From: Siphonodentalium dalli
Lineage: Eukaryota > Mollusca > Scaphopoda > Gadilida > Siphonodentaliidae
Length of the DNA stretch: 64,000 nucleotides
Assembly: GCA_032622095.1 (NCBI GenBank)
Contig: CP136063.1
Coordinates: 215,965,982-216,029,981 of the forward strand
Reading direction: 5' to 3'
The notes under the pieces are model-generated. The model did no database searches, was not told the DNA's origin, and was given only the letters and a program-made list of their open reading frames with translations. The translations under genes and the position numbers were made by a program. Below are positions 48,701 to 56,791 of this stretch, in pieces; position 1 is the stretch's first letter, and every line of letters begins with the position of its first letter.

Positions 48701-50782
48701 GTAGACCCGAGTACAGAATGAGTCATATTTATTGAGGATTTTTTTCAGATAATGTTGTACATATTTCCTATGGATAACTACTAATGATGCAGTATCGAAA
48801 GGGTTCAAATATTTCTTGAAGAACAGACTTTCTTACGATTTGTCTTTATGCAAAAATTACTAGAGAAAAAGGGTAACTTTTTTAGTAGTCATTGAAAATT
48901 ACTAGTACAGGTATAACTTGAGGCTGCAAATGGAATTCAGTTAATCTTTTCATTATAATATAGTCAAAATAAGCAGCTTGAAGGACTAATGCTCAGTGTT
49001 CACGCTGTCGGTAGCCAAATTAGCCAATGGCTAATCTTTTTCGAATTTGGCTAATAAAAATTTCATTTGGCTAAACTTTTGGCTAAACTTTTTTTTACCC
49101 CAAATGGAGACTGAAAGCATGGAGTCAGAAAACTAATTCATAAAAGCGCTCAATAGATCGACATTCAAGACGAAGTTAGGTGACGAAAGTATTTCATTAA
49201 TTTCGTACTTATGAAATATCGTTCCGTAACAGCAAAAGGTAAGCTCTAACATTTAGTGTACAGTAAACATATTTTTATTTCCAAATCTAACATAAATTTT
49301 GGCAAGTGGGTTTTCAATTCTGTGATGTGAACGATCTAGTCCGAAAATATCGAAAGTGGTTTATGAGCACCAAGTGTAAGACAATAGCTTAATCAGCCAA
49401 ATGTGAATCACGACAGATATTTTGTGGCTATTTGTCGTCAATACCGATACGGACAAAATAATATGCATGCTTTTATGACAGATTGTAATTTGATATTGGC
49501 GTAACAATTTTAAGTTATTAGTTTCCAGATGTCACTTAGATATTTTCGCAAGGATAAATATTTAATGATTTAAAAACAGATATTGATATAAAACAAAAAA
49601 ATAATGACATTAAGAAGGACAATCCCGGGTTCCCCCCAACCCCCCCCCCCCCCCCCCCAAATCACTCTTTCACATAAAGATTAATAAATTTTTAATAAAT
49701 GATATATATAAAAATACTTCTAGTTCATAAAAATTATTTAAATTATTGTGTATTTTACCTGTGTCTGTTAGATTTTACGTTTTAGTCATTAATTGTGAAC
49801 CGACCAGAAAACGATGATTTAATTTGGCCAAAATTTTTTTTAATTTGGCCAAAAAACATTTGGCTAAAGTTTTTTTCATTTGGCTAATAAAATTTTCATT
49901 TGGCTAAACTTTTGGCTAAAGTTTTTTTCGGTCCAGCGTGAACACTGCAGTAATGCTTAACAAAGACAATTTAAATAAATAAAATGATAAGAAAATAAAT
50001 CACCGTTATCTGAGTTCTTACTCTATACTAGTACTGGGAATCGAATTAAGCAAATTTTGAGGACCAGAGGAGACATTTTCAATGAATATTTCATAAATAA
50101 TCTCCAATAAATAGTTAATACACATGTATATCATAAGTTCGAAAACCCAATTCATTATTTATAGTAACCTTATCAATAACAACTTTCTTGTCTTTCTGAA
50201 CAACATTTTATTATATTTGGTTTCAAATAAATTGACCCATAAACTTTTTTCTGTGGAGATTTACTAGTACATGTAATGACTTCAAAGATAAGAGGTTGAT
50301 TTGCAAGTACTTTTCAAAGTCCGATTGGAATTTAAGCACTTATAAGAAGTGGATCGAAATTTAAGCACTTATAAAGAAGTGGATCGAAATTTAAGCACTT
50401 ACCATTTAATAGCATATGATAGTTTATTATATTAGTTAGTGTGGGCATTTCAAATTTCAATATCCCCCCCCCCCCCCCCCCCCCCCCCGTCTTAAAAATA
50501 AAAGAAACTCACCAAATTTTCATTGACAATCCCATCACTGGCAGCAAAGAAAGCAAGAACATGAGAGATGAAGTGCTTTTCCTCATCCTTCAGATTGTCC
50601 CAATGAGTCAAATCCTTGGAAAGATCAACCTCCTCGGCTGTCCAGAATGATGCCTCCGCTTTCTTGTACATCTGCCAGATATCATGATACTGGATAGGAA
50701 ATACGACAAACCGCCTCGGGTTATCTCTCAACATTGGCTCCTGATCAATACGTGTTCGTTGACGCATGACTGGTTTCTGGAT
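33587..50782 (-). CDS. RRM2: Ribonucleotide reductase small subunit R2, 5-exon gene model (5'-partial)
   Basis: R2 houses the di-iron/tyrosyl radical used with the large subunit R1 to reduce ribonucleoside diphosphates to dNDPs in the cytosol. Model: complement of 33587-33739, 42807-43025, 44139-44367, 46063-46196 and 50513-50782; 1005 nt including TAG, giving 334 residues. Reading frame is continuous over all junctions. Seen in the product: W47, iron ligands D83, E114, H117, E177, E211 and H214, radical Y121, C-terminal Y314, and the tail FTLDADF, which in the family docks on R1. Numbering is offset by 56 from mouse R2 with no indel visible by eye, so about 55 N-terminal residues (start codon, any KEN box) lie in exon(s) not found, either above 50.8 kb or outside the window. 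RRM2 and p53R2-type paralogues share these features, so the exact paralogue is not settled. Introns are 4.3, 1.7, 1.1 and 9.1 kb, mostly transposons. Confidence 0.95.
33757..34017 (+). repeat. Dispersed repeat Z, truncated copy in the RRM2 last intron
   Basis: TTAA at 33753-33756, then AGACATATTATGGACTTG, ACTCCATAGAAAAC and CTCAATTGTAAATATTTA as in 5647-5998. Truncated where the large GGCC element starts. Its left edge is about 13 nt from the splice acceptor of the final exon. Confidence 0.7.
34556..36246. repeat. TTTTCCAAGACTTT repeat, split by the 34671-35597 element
   Basis: Left edge CAGGGTTCATACACC and right edge GGTACGAACCCCG-like CGCGTACGAACCCCG are inverted. Between them are many short copies of TTCCATAACTTTTCC and TTCAAGACTTTTC. 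Such sequence is common in metazoan genomes; a related remnant is at 45270-45425. Confidence 0.5.
34671..35597. mobile_element. TA-flanked foldback element with 100-bp terminal inverted repeats
   Basis: Starts GTCCAAGTCTTCTCGTACTA and ends TAGTACGAGAAGACTTGGAC, with nearly perfect inverted arms at 34671-34770 and 35498-35597. TA on both sides. The AT-rich 730-bp centre has no open frame of note. It is inserted within ATTCCATAACTTTTCC-type repeat sequence. Confidence 0.75.
36409..37008 (+). pseudogene. 5'-truncated CR1/Jockey-type LINE, C-terminal part of ORF2
   Basis: An open frame of 200 codons ending in TAA, with no upstream start; the frame closes 5' at a TGA at 36406-36408. Features typical of the end of the reverse-transcriptase protein of non-LTR elements are visible: [63 protein letters not shown], and the [16 protein letters not shown] block. 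The catalytic palm is missing, so the copy cannot be active. Lies inside the last RRM2 intron on the opposite strand. Family placement is by motif recall. Confidence 0.85.
37270..37461. mobile_element. CAGTAATG palindromic MITE, intact copy in H1
   Basis: 192 bp: CAGTAATGCCC to GGGCATTACTG with both arms; TA on the right, CA on the left. Confidence 0.75.
37462..39060. other. H1 interior without recognised coding
   Basis: AT-rich. A pair TTAACCC (37956) and GGGTTAA (38255) may bound another TTAA-type element of about 300 bp, but the inverted match inside is weak. A G-rich tract lies at 37838-37853. Confidence 0.4.
39065..39915 (-). mobile_element. Element X, inverted copy with tandem units
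   Basis: Units AGGGTCATAACTC...TCGGATCAAACCCATATTCG recur at about 39069, 39519 and 39668. They are followed by a GGACAGACAGACGG run, CGACGAGTGGTCAATCC and the terminal ACCATACTATGGTATGGGT. This is the reverse of 24968-25335. Confidence 0.65.
39916..40835. other. H1 interior, unassigned
   Basis: A 67-codon open frame at 40263-40466 is not recognised. No repeat family assigned. Confidence 0.4.
40836..42408. mobile_element. GGCC-terminus element H2 with perfect TTA duplication
   Basis: Left GGCCACACAAAAAAAATAAT..GTTTCTCAAG, right CTTGAGAAAC..TTTTTTTTGTGTGGCC. TTA at 40833-40835 and 42409-42411. 1573 bp. Inside the termini are GC-rich CCGCCGC-type sequence and a broken coding region. PIF/Harbinger-like by its 3-bp TNA duplication (inference). 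Nested in the right part of H1. Confidence 0.75.
41110..42003 (+). pseudogene. Unidentified broken coding region carried by H2
   Basis: Consecutive peptide-like stretches on the plus strand in shifting frames: [20 protein letters not shown] (about 41148-41215); [20 protein letters not shown] with ..[14 protein letters not shown] (41346-41500); [19 protein letters not shown] (41521-41579); then [18 protein letters not shown], a TAG, and [19 protein letters not shown] on through [31 protein letters not shown] and GVKDLLVNK (41706-41988). Composition is protein-like, but there are at least two frameshifts and several stops. A CAGGGC-type insertion near 41582-41700 may split it. I do not recognise the family; it could be the element's own protein or captured host sequence. 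Confidence 0.5.
42501..42670. mobile_element. CAGTAATG palindromic MITE inside the right terminus of H1
   Basis: 170 bp from CAGTAATGCTC to GAGCATTACTG, TA on both sides, with a shortened loop. Its removal restores continuity of the H1 inverted terminus. Confidence 0.75.
42807..43025 (-). CDS. RRM2: RRM2 exon, residues 212-284
   Basis: 219 nt (73 codons), phase 0 at both ends, acceptor TTACAG, donor GTATGT. Begins [11 protein letters not shown], supplying the last His iron ligand. Continues through the NKPSEERV and [18 protein letters not shown] helices to GCSK. A GGCC-type transposon terminus lies only 32 nt beyond the donor. Confidence 0.95.
43163..43942. mobile_element. hAT-like element in an RRM2 intron
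   Basis: Left CAGGGTTTCCGCCAGG and right CTAGCGGAAACCCTG are inverted, with CCGGACCCATTCCC blocks near both ends. GCTTAAT directly flanks both sides (43156-43162, 43943-43949). 780 bp, no transposase seen. Confidence 0.7.
44139..44367 (-). CDS. RRM2: RRM2 exon, residues 135-211
   Basis: 229 nt. It opens with the last base of the split Arg codon after TTTCAG and ends in phase 0 at donor GTATGT. Encodes [10 protein letters not shown] through the ELISRDE end. Contains the [11 protein letters not shown] ligand Glu and, as its very last codon, the Glu of RDE, so the next intron falls between two iron ligands (E211 and H214). [11 protein letters not shown] is conserved. Confidence 0.95.
44446..44471 (+). 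repeat. Poly(G) tract of about 25 nt
   Basis: Uninterrupted G run followed by AGATTGG, in the intron upstream of the 44139-44367 exon. Reads as poly(C) on the RRM2 transcript. Length is uncertain in any assembly. Confidence 0.8.
44669..45183 (-). mobile_element. Element K, copy 2, in an RRM2 intron
   Basis: Terminal inverted sequence AATTTCAGGCACGTATGGCA and GGCATACGTGCCGGAATTTT. The interior is the reverse complement of 27990-28482 at high identity by eye. Non-coding. Carries one CATCTTGGATTT module. Confidence 0.75.
45270..45425. repeat. TTCAAGGG short-unit repeat
   Basis: Six or so imperfect copies of TTCAAGGGTTTTCAAGG ending CGCGGGAACCCCG. Related to the TTTTCAAGAC repeat at 36064-36246. 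Confidence 0.55.
45430..46062. other. RRM2 intron, unassigned
   Basis: AT-rich with no recognised repeat. Confidence 0.45.
46063..46196 (-). CDS. RRM2: RRM2 exon, residues 91-135
   Basis: 134 nt, starts in phase 0 after TTTTAG and ends after two bases of an Arg codon at donor GTTAGT. Encodes [10 protein letters not shown] through TYIKDPEE. Contains the MENIHSEMY motif: Glu and His iron ligands and the tyrosine that carries the stable radical. The ARCFYGFQ helix is intact. No frameshift or stop. Confidence 0.95.
46633..46946 (-). pseudogene. Possible coding remnant inside H3
   Basis: Two overlapping minus-strand frames read [29 protein letters not shown] and, shifted, [48 protein letters not shown] before a stop. 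Peptide-like but short and unrecognised; may be chance. Confidence 0.3.
46955..48457. mobile_element. hAT-like element with perfect 8-bp duplication, nested in H3
   Basis: Left TAGTGATGAGCCGATTG and right AATCGGG-containing CGATTATAGGCTCATCACTA. GAAGATTT flanks both sides exactly (46947-46954, 48458-48465). 1503 bp. AATCGGCCGATT blocks near both ends. No transposase frame recognised, so non-autonomous. Confidence 0.85.
48994..49947. mobile_element. hAT-like element in the first visible RRM2 intron
   Basis: Ends CAGTGTTCACGCTG and CAGCGTGAACACTG. Both subterminal regions are rich in TTTGGCTAAACTTTTGGC (inverted as ATTTGGCTAA repeats). Flanks ACTAATGCT and AGTAATGCT suggest a degenerate duplication. 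A C-rich run lies at 49636-49660. Confidence 0.7.
50320..50403. repeat. Short tandem repeat, about 36 bp by 2.3
   Basis: GTGGATCGAAATTTAAGCAC with ATATAAGAA-type linkers repeats in the intron near the first visible exon; the first unit is slightly diverged. Confidence 0.8.
50465..50488 (+). repeat. Poly(C) tract of 24 nt next to an RRM2 splice donor
   Basis: Uninterrupted C on the plus strand, G on the transcript, starting about 24 nt downstream of the exon end at 50513. Confidence 0.85.
50513..50782 (-). CDS. RRM2: RRM2 exon (first one visible), residues 1-90 of the model
   Basis: 270 nt, phase 0 at both ends. Preceded by the acceptor TTTTAG and followed by the donor GTGAGT. Encodes the segment from [10 protein letters not shown] to GIVNENL, including the PRRFVVFPI strand, the [10 protein letters not shown] block with the electron-transfer tryptophan, and iron ligand Asp in ASDGIV. 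An ATG at 50767 lies in frame, but the open frame continues upstream into a good acceptor. Family proteins also have more N-terminal sequence, so this ATG is probably internal. A 24-nt G run on the transcript strand starts about 24 nt after the exon. Confidence 0.94.
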
Positions 50783-50814
50783 CTAAAATGTAATCATCAT
50801 TGGAATGAATAATT

Positions 50815-51000
50815 AAAGTGTCAATGACACTAAAGCTCAACTTGGAAATGGGATCATGCCATCAATTAATCCAGAGCAATAGGGAACTCCTAAAGTTTAT
50901 ATGCTTTTGTAACTAGAGGTTACCCTGAAGATGCATAAACAGTTTGGTTTTGACAGGATGAAAATGTTTGGCTGTAGGGAGTGCCAAAGGATGCAGCAAT
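50815..51000 (-). repeat. Element Y right end and W-type module
   Basis: AAAGTGTCAATGACACTAAAG then CTCAACTTGG, the inverted end of element Y, followed by CCCTGAAGATGCATA and GTGCCAAAGGATGCAG, diverged W sequence. Confidence 0.55.
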
Positions 51001-51560
51001 ACTGCGTGATTCTCAGCGTCAGGTATGTTACACTGAACTCATTTTTGAAAATAAAAGAAGTTACTGTTTGAAAACTGAACACCGATATCAACAATTGTCT
51101 AAGTGTCGAGATAGTCAACAGTATATATAATCGTAATAAAATAGCAGATCAGCAGATTGGTGGTGTTTAAAAATGTTATGCCAAAACTGAAGTCTTGTCA
51201 CATACGTTACATGCAAAAACAAGCTTTTTCGCAAACTATTGTTTTCATTCATAGTTTCTGTGATTTCTGACAACTATATGCAATGTCCAATCAACTACCA
51301 GTGACTCATGCTCACTTTCTTTTGTTTTCAACAATTAATTTATCTGCAGAGCCTGAAATTGTTCAGCGGTAATTCTCAATTTGTTGTTACGTACATTACA
51401 TGGAATTGTCACGTACATTAAATCTTCACTTCATGGACAATGTTTTCATGAAAATAGCTTTAAAATGCAGACATTTATTTGTAAAATTATTTTATTACCA
51501 CATTTATGTTAAATTGTAATAAAAAAATTCTTATCCAGAGAATGACAAATCCATATAAAA

Positions 51561-52587
51561 TAGGGTCCTGCGAATTGGATATTTTGATCGAATAGAATTC
51601 GAATATCGAATCGAATCATATCTGTGTGTTGCATTCTCAATTAGGTATGTTTTGTCAACGATTAGATTATTTGTGAAACGTTCTATGAACTACATGCATG
51701 AAGTTCCATCAGAACTTATGTGGCGATAAACCGTCGTTTGATATACTATTAACATCAATTTATAATTGTCAAGAAAACAAAGCAGATTAAAACGTCCATG
51801 CGGCCATCACAACGATTAATATATTACCACTAAACGGATTATCAAACTAATATCACACGAAATTTCTAGTTTGCATGTACATGCAAAATTGCAAATCGGC
51901 ATTCGGAAACACCCGTTGTTATAAACTTGAAGACGCAACAACAGTCGCAGTGTAGCCTCTTCATGTATTGGTTGATGCTTCTTGAACAAATGATTCCATA
52001 GACGGGTCATTGTCCCAGATGCTTGCGATTTATACACCATGCATGTTGCATTCATCACACGTGCCTGCAGCTTTATCATGTTTAAAATAAACATGAATGA
52101 TGGACGACATTTTGTCCATTGTAAAAGAAAACTCCGAAACTGAAAGTCAACTTCAAAAGAGAACAGTGCCAAAATGCACTTTTCGACACCAGGAACATGT
52201 GTTGTTTACATTCTCACCCATATTACATAACGAATAGATGATGGATAACGCTATCGGTATCCCCAGTCTCATAGCTATGATAATTTACCGCGCCGTCGGT
52301 CCATTGGCTATCGGCTAGCTTTTGCTACCATTTTAAAGCTACATGTATATAATTCAGACGTATTTAGTCGTCCTATCGTGGCTAATTGTTGGCTATGTAC
52401 AATAAGAATTATAATGTGCATATATACTTAATTTTCTGGAATTAAATGCCACAAACAGCCAAGATCGACGTGTGTTGTTGTCCTGAAACAGCCTACTTTT
52501 CCGTCATAGTATATTCGAAATTTTGAGTTGGCAATTTCGACTCGAATTCGAATTTCGAATCGAATCTCGAATATTCGCAGGAGCCTA
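51561..52587 (-). mobile_element. hAT element with BED-finger remnant and perfect 8-bp duplication
   Basis: Ends TAGGGTCCTGCGAAT and ATTCGCAGGAGCCTA. ATATAAAA flanks both sides exactly (51553-51560, 52588-52595). Subterminal ATTCGAATATCGAATCG-type repeats. 1027 bp. A broken BED zinc finger is encoded on the minus strand. Confidence 0.85.
51955..52108 (-). pseudogene. BED-type zinc finger remnant of a hAT transposase
   Basis: One frame reads SSIIHVYFKHDKAAGTCDEC (aromatic residues, then the first C-x2-C pair). A second frame continues YKSQASGTMTRLWNHLFKKH, matching the SGT..L..HL...H half of a BED finger. The halves are joined by a frameshift, and no DDE or dimerisation domain follows, so the copy is dead. 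BED fingers are the usual DNA-binding N-terminus of hAT transposases. Confidence 0.65.
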
Positions 52588-52994
52588 ATATAAAAGTAAA
52601 TAGACACTCTATTTAAGAGTGTCAATTTGCTTTTATACAATATGTAAAATAATGTAAGTGTAATAAAATGAATAATGTCCAAGGTAAAAGAAGTTGAGCA
52701 TGTGTAGATACAGTGAACAAAAACACAAAATTTTGCCATAGTTTTCGGCCCCACTGCCTTCATAAATGGCAATATAGCTATATATGTACATATTAAGTGT
52801 CTCTATGCATTGCATGTAAGTATAGTTTGGATATCATAAGAAATCCAAGATAAAAATATTCAACTGATGTTTGTGAATATCTTGCTGAAAACATAAATTT
52901 TCTAAATCCTAAGCCAATGGTATTGCATATATCTTTTCATATGTTCATCTAAAAATAATATCAATAAATCTACCATGGGCCGCTTTACAGATAA

Positions 52995-54422
52995 GGCCAA
53001 AAAAAAAAAAGTTTTGGTTCTCAGGCCCCGCCGCATTGAATAAAAAGGGCCGCATTAGGCCTTTTTATTGCAATGCCTGATGTTATGACAAAAAAATTCC
53101 GATTTTTTTTATTTTTTATTTTTATTTGATCATTTATATAGATATGGGTTGAATATTTTAATAGTGTGCATTGATAGGCTCAAACATGTAATGTGTTAAA
53201 AAGTGACTTGCAGGCTTACAACTTGAAGTAGATGACTACAATTAAGAAAATGATTAGCTGATCCTCATGCTCTTCTTACAATTAGTCATTGTGAACAACC
53301 AGGGATTTTTCTGTCTATTTTGGGAATGGGTCCGGGTCCCTTCGAATTGGGAAAATGTGTCTTTACAGACCAAAATTGAGAAAAAATCCCTGACAACATG
53401 CACTAATTGTAACTTTATACAATTGAAAGGCACAGGACTAAATTCAGGATCACATATTAGAATGGGGAGGTATCAGTTTTTAGACAACAATAACAGTAGT
53501 TAACGTCAGGGGCAATATATGTTAGGTAATCCCAGTCATACACTGGTAGTACAATGTCATTTTTATATAAGACTAAATGAGTTTATATGCATAACAGTTC
53601 CCTCTACATTTCTGGTTATTACTTGACAGAGGAAGGGATCTTTGTCCATGCTTACTATGCGCAGAAAAAAATAAAAAATAACAAGAGGTGGCATCAGAGA
53701 TGCTGTGTCTCGTTTTCGGTGGCTTACCGCCGGTGGCTACTGCCAATTGGTGTGCATCAGTATCGGTAGACTAATTAATAGGTAAAATCGGTTAATATTT
53801 GTTCAAGTTATCGCGCTAACGGCCTCAAAATCGCGAAAAATTCACAAATGACTAATTAAGGGCCATAACTCAAATTTTATCGGGCCAGGCTGGTTTTCGA
53901 ACTCGTCCAGGATATTATTGGAGGACACTTATATACCAAATTTTAGTTGAATAGGATGACGTTTGTTGAAGTTATCGCGCTAACGAGCTCAAAATTCGTA
54001 CAAAATGACTACTTAAAGACCATAACGCTATCAAATTTTATCGGACCAGGCCGGTTTTCGAACTCGTCAGATATTCTTGGGAGACACCTATATCCCAAAT
54101 TTCAATTGAATCAGATAACGTTTGTTGTAGTTGTTGCGCTAACGAGCCTAAAATCAGTGAAAAATGGGCCATAACTCTGTAATAAATGTGCGGACGAACC
54201 CGTTTTTTGTCTGCAGCTTGCGTGCATGGATATGTACTCACACACCAAAAAAAAAATTAATCCGTCAATAAACGGTTGAGTTATAAGCAAAACACGCCGC
54301 CCGCCCGCCGTCCCTCATCAAACTATAAGTCGAGTTTTGGAAAAAAACTCGACAAAAAATAAAACCCTCCCTCCCTCATTGAAAAAAAAATTGTCCGAGA
54401 ACCAAAACACTTTTTTTTGGCC
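52995..54422. mobile_element. GGCC-terminus element H4 with perfect TAA duplication
   Basis: Left GGCCAAAAAAAAAAAAG then TTTTGGTTCTCAGG; right CCGAGAACCAAAACAC then TTTTTTTTGGCC. TAA at 52992-52994 and 54423-54425. 1428 bp. Inside are three units of GGGCCATAACTC...GGTTTTCGAACTCGTC at about 53864, 54019 and 54168. Confidence 0.8.
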
Positions 54423-54534
54423 TAATATGATAAATTATAACAGTATGTAATCTTAGAAATTACACCAATAAAATAATTCCCATATTCACTCAAATTGTGT
54501 CGATACATGTATCCTATATTTATTCATTCCTTAA

Positions 54535-54733
54535 CCCTTTCATGACAGGAGCTGGTGCTAAAATTCAACAACATACAACAATGTTTATTGAGTTCACCAC
54601 ATTGTGCCTTTAAACATATAAATAATAGACGACTAATGTCAGAATAGCACTCGGATATATAATGCTTATCTATTATTTAGGCCACTGTCCTAATAAATAG
54701 CATTGCAAATAACAAAGTCACAGAATTGAAGGG
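54535..54733. mobile_element. piggyBac-like MITE type C-related, TTAA on both sides
   Basis: CCCTTTCATGACAGGAGCTGG at the left and CAGAATTGAAGGG at the right; TTAA at 54531-54534 and 54734-54737. 199 bp, inverted match limited to the outer bases. Confidence 0.55.
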
Positions 54734-54739
54734 TTAATT

Positions 54740-55685
54740 TGACATGCATGATCTGTATAAAATTGCTACACTTTCTGCTGAAATATTAGTAGATTGTGTA
54801 TGTGTTATGCTGTAGTACAGCTGTACTTTATGGAATTTGAATTGGGAGAAATGCTAACCAACTATTATGCAGTTTCTGCAACTCTGGATGACTGAACAAA
54901 AGTAACTGGTCTCTTCCTTTCAATATATCATAAAACATGTTTGTTTCACCATGTCTGGAACAATTGATTTCAAGAGATTGCACACATCTACCTATATACA
55001 CTAGAGCTATTAAATGTATATAGCCAATCTACTGGTAAAACAATGGAGAGGCACATGTTAATTCATGTAGCTGAAGTGCTTCTGTTAGTAGAAACATAGT
55101 ATAGAACAGAAGGGACAATTGATGCGCAGTAGCAATAAATGCAAATGTAACTACAAGTTACTTGACGTCACGTATGAGTATTTAACCATCTTTACATACC
55201 GCAGCAACACTTGATTAACCGTCATAATTTTTCAATCCATTTACTGCATACAATAATGCAACTGTTATATTCCTTTACATGGTTTTCATGTAATGAGAAT
55301 ACTAAACAGTTCATTTTTGTCACGTACATGTACGTTACGGTTAAACTCATAAGGTGTATTGGGTCATATTAAGAAATTGATGCACTATTCTTGGACGTAG
55401 TATGTTTATTTATAGTTTTGACTACTCAAACAATATAAAATGAGATAAAACTATGGCCTAGAGTATATTATCAACTATTTTTTCACAACACTAATTTAGA
55501 ATTACGATTTTCACAAATATTTGAGACTTTTTGCCCCCTGCGTCCCACATGCATAAAAAGAAATATATTGGCATACTGGAATAAAATTTAATTTTCCAAA
55601 TTTTCTTCACAAATTTAAAAAAATCACAATCTTAGGAAAAATTCAAATTTTTACCCTTCTGGTTGACATTTTTTGAGAATCACCC
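54740..55685. other. AT-rich sequence, nothing recognised
   Basis: No open frame, repeat family or RNA gene I can support. Confidence 0.5.
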
Positions 55686-55689
55686 TACT

Positions 55690-55850
55690 ACAAGAAAGAG
55701 TAAAATCTGAGATGGCTCCCATCTACAGGTCACCCTGAAGATCTATATGAAGTTTTGTGATGATCGGAGGATGGAGGTGGACTTTGGGTGCGCAGAAGGA
55801 TTTAGTCATACAAAGAGTAAAATCTAAGATGGCTGTTGGCAGCAATGTTT
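55690..55850. repeat. Dispersed repeat W fragment
   Basis: AAGAGTAAAATCTGAGATGGC, CACCCTGAAGATCTATATG, GATTTAGTCATACAAAGAG: the same modules as 10960-12010. Confidence 0.6.
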
Positions 55851-55878
55851 TTCGTCGAAAAATTTTCAAATTCGATTA

Positions 55879-56791
55879 GGCCAAAACAAAATGAATGCGT
55901 GTTTTCCCGTAACCCGACCGACCGTCCTCAAAACCTCCCGACCAAAGTAATTTTATTGGTTTTAAATAAAAAAAATCAATCTATAAACCGACCGACCGCG
56001 CTGATAACCAACTATGTACACGTGGTTCCATTTTATCTGATTCACCTCGCGAGATAAATTATCTTTGATATATTTATATATTTTTCGCAAAGCCACATTC
56101 GTCACTCTTCAAACAGAAAGTCAAATTACGACCGGACGCAATACCGGAAGATTACAGGTTATCGTTCCCGTTCGCTGACCGGAAGCACGCGTTTGCATTT
56201 TAGCTGGCAACAGCTTTTTTGCTCAAATACACTCAACAATACTCCATATAATATATGGAGTATTGACTCCATATAATATATGGAGTATTGTTGAGTGTAT
56301 TTGAGCAAAAAAGCTGTAGCCAGCTGTGACTTATAAGACATGCACAGCAGGAAGCGACAGTGGCCAGGGAAATGAATGGCAACTACATGTACAATGTTAT
56401 CACTAAAGTAAACATTGTACCCCGACTCTGATAGGAGAATTTCTTATCGGGCAGATATTTTTTTTAATACTGCTCCCTGGGGACACATAATTGTCATTCC
56501 CATTTTGTTGGCATCAAACTAGATATTTTATATCTACGATATATTTACTGTTTTGTTAATAATTAAACTTATTTCGTAAAAATATATATATTTTATATCT
56601 TGTTAGCATATATCAGTTTTATCAACAATTTGTTGGTTGCTCGGGTCATTGTATGGTGTTTGATGGTGGTTAGGCATGGCCCACACCAGACCATAAAAAA
56701 ACAAAATGAAGAAATAAAATGAAAAGCCTACCGCCCGCCGCTATTTGTTTTGGGCTCGTTACGGGAAACACGCATTCATTTTGTTTTGGCC
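55879..56791. mobile_element. GGCC-terminus element H5
   Basis: Left GGCCAAAACAAAATGAATGC then GTGTTTTCCCGTAAC; right GTTACGGGAAACACGC then ATTCATTTTGTTTTGGCC, nearly perfect over about 36 bp. Flanks TTA and TTG. 913 bp, non-coding, CCGACCG and CCGCCCGCC strings inside each end. Confidence 0.75.
56210..56317. repeat. Perfect 31-bp inverted repeat around a 25-bp tandem pair
   Basis: Arms 56210-56240 and 56287-56317 (from ACAGCTTTTTTGCTC to its inverse) are exact. Between them ACTCCATATAATATATGGAG occurs twice. Located inside H5. Confidence 0.85.

Larger units (their letters stand above)
46320..48803. mobile_element. piggyBac-like MITE type B, split by H3
   Basis: TTAA at 46316-46319, CCCTTTCTATACTAAACGG at the left; CAGTATCGAAAGGG then TTCA at the right. 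Only about 150 bp of its own sequence remains, around H3 at 46352-48687. Confidence 0.65.

Noticed and set aside
50492-50767. RRM2 start at the ATG at 50767
   Set aside because: The frame continues upstream to a good acceptor and all family members have a longer N-terminus; kept as an alternative only.
1130-54737. TTAACCC strings as telomeric sequence
   Set aside because: They occur singly at element ends with TTAA on both sides, not as tandem TTAGGG or TTAACCC arrays.
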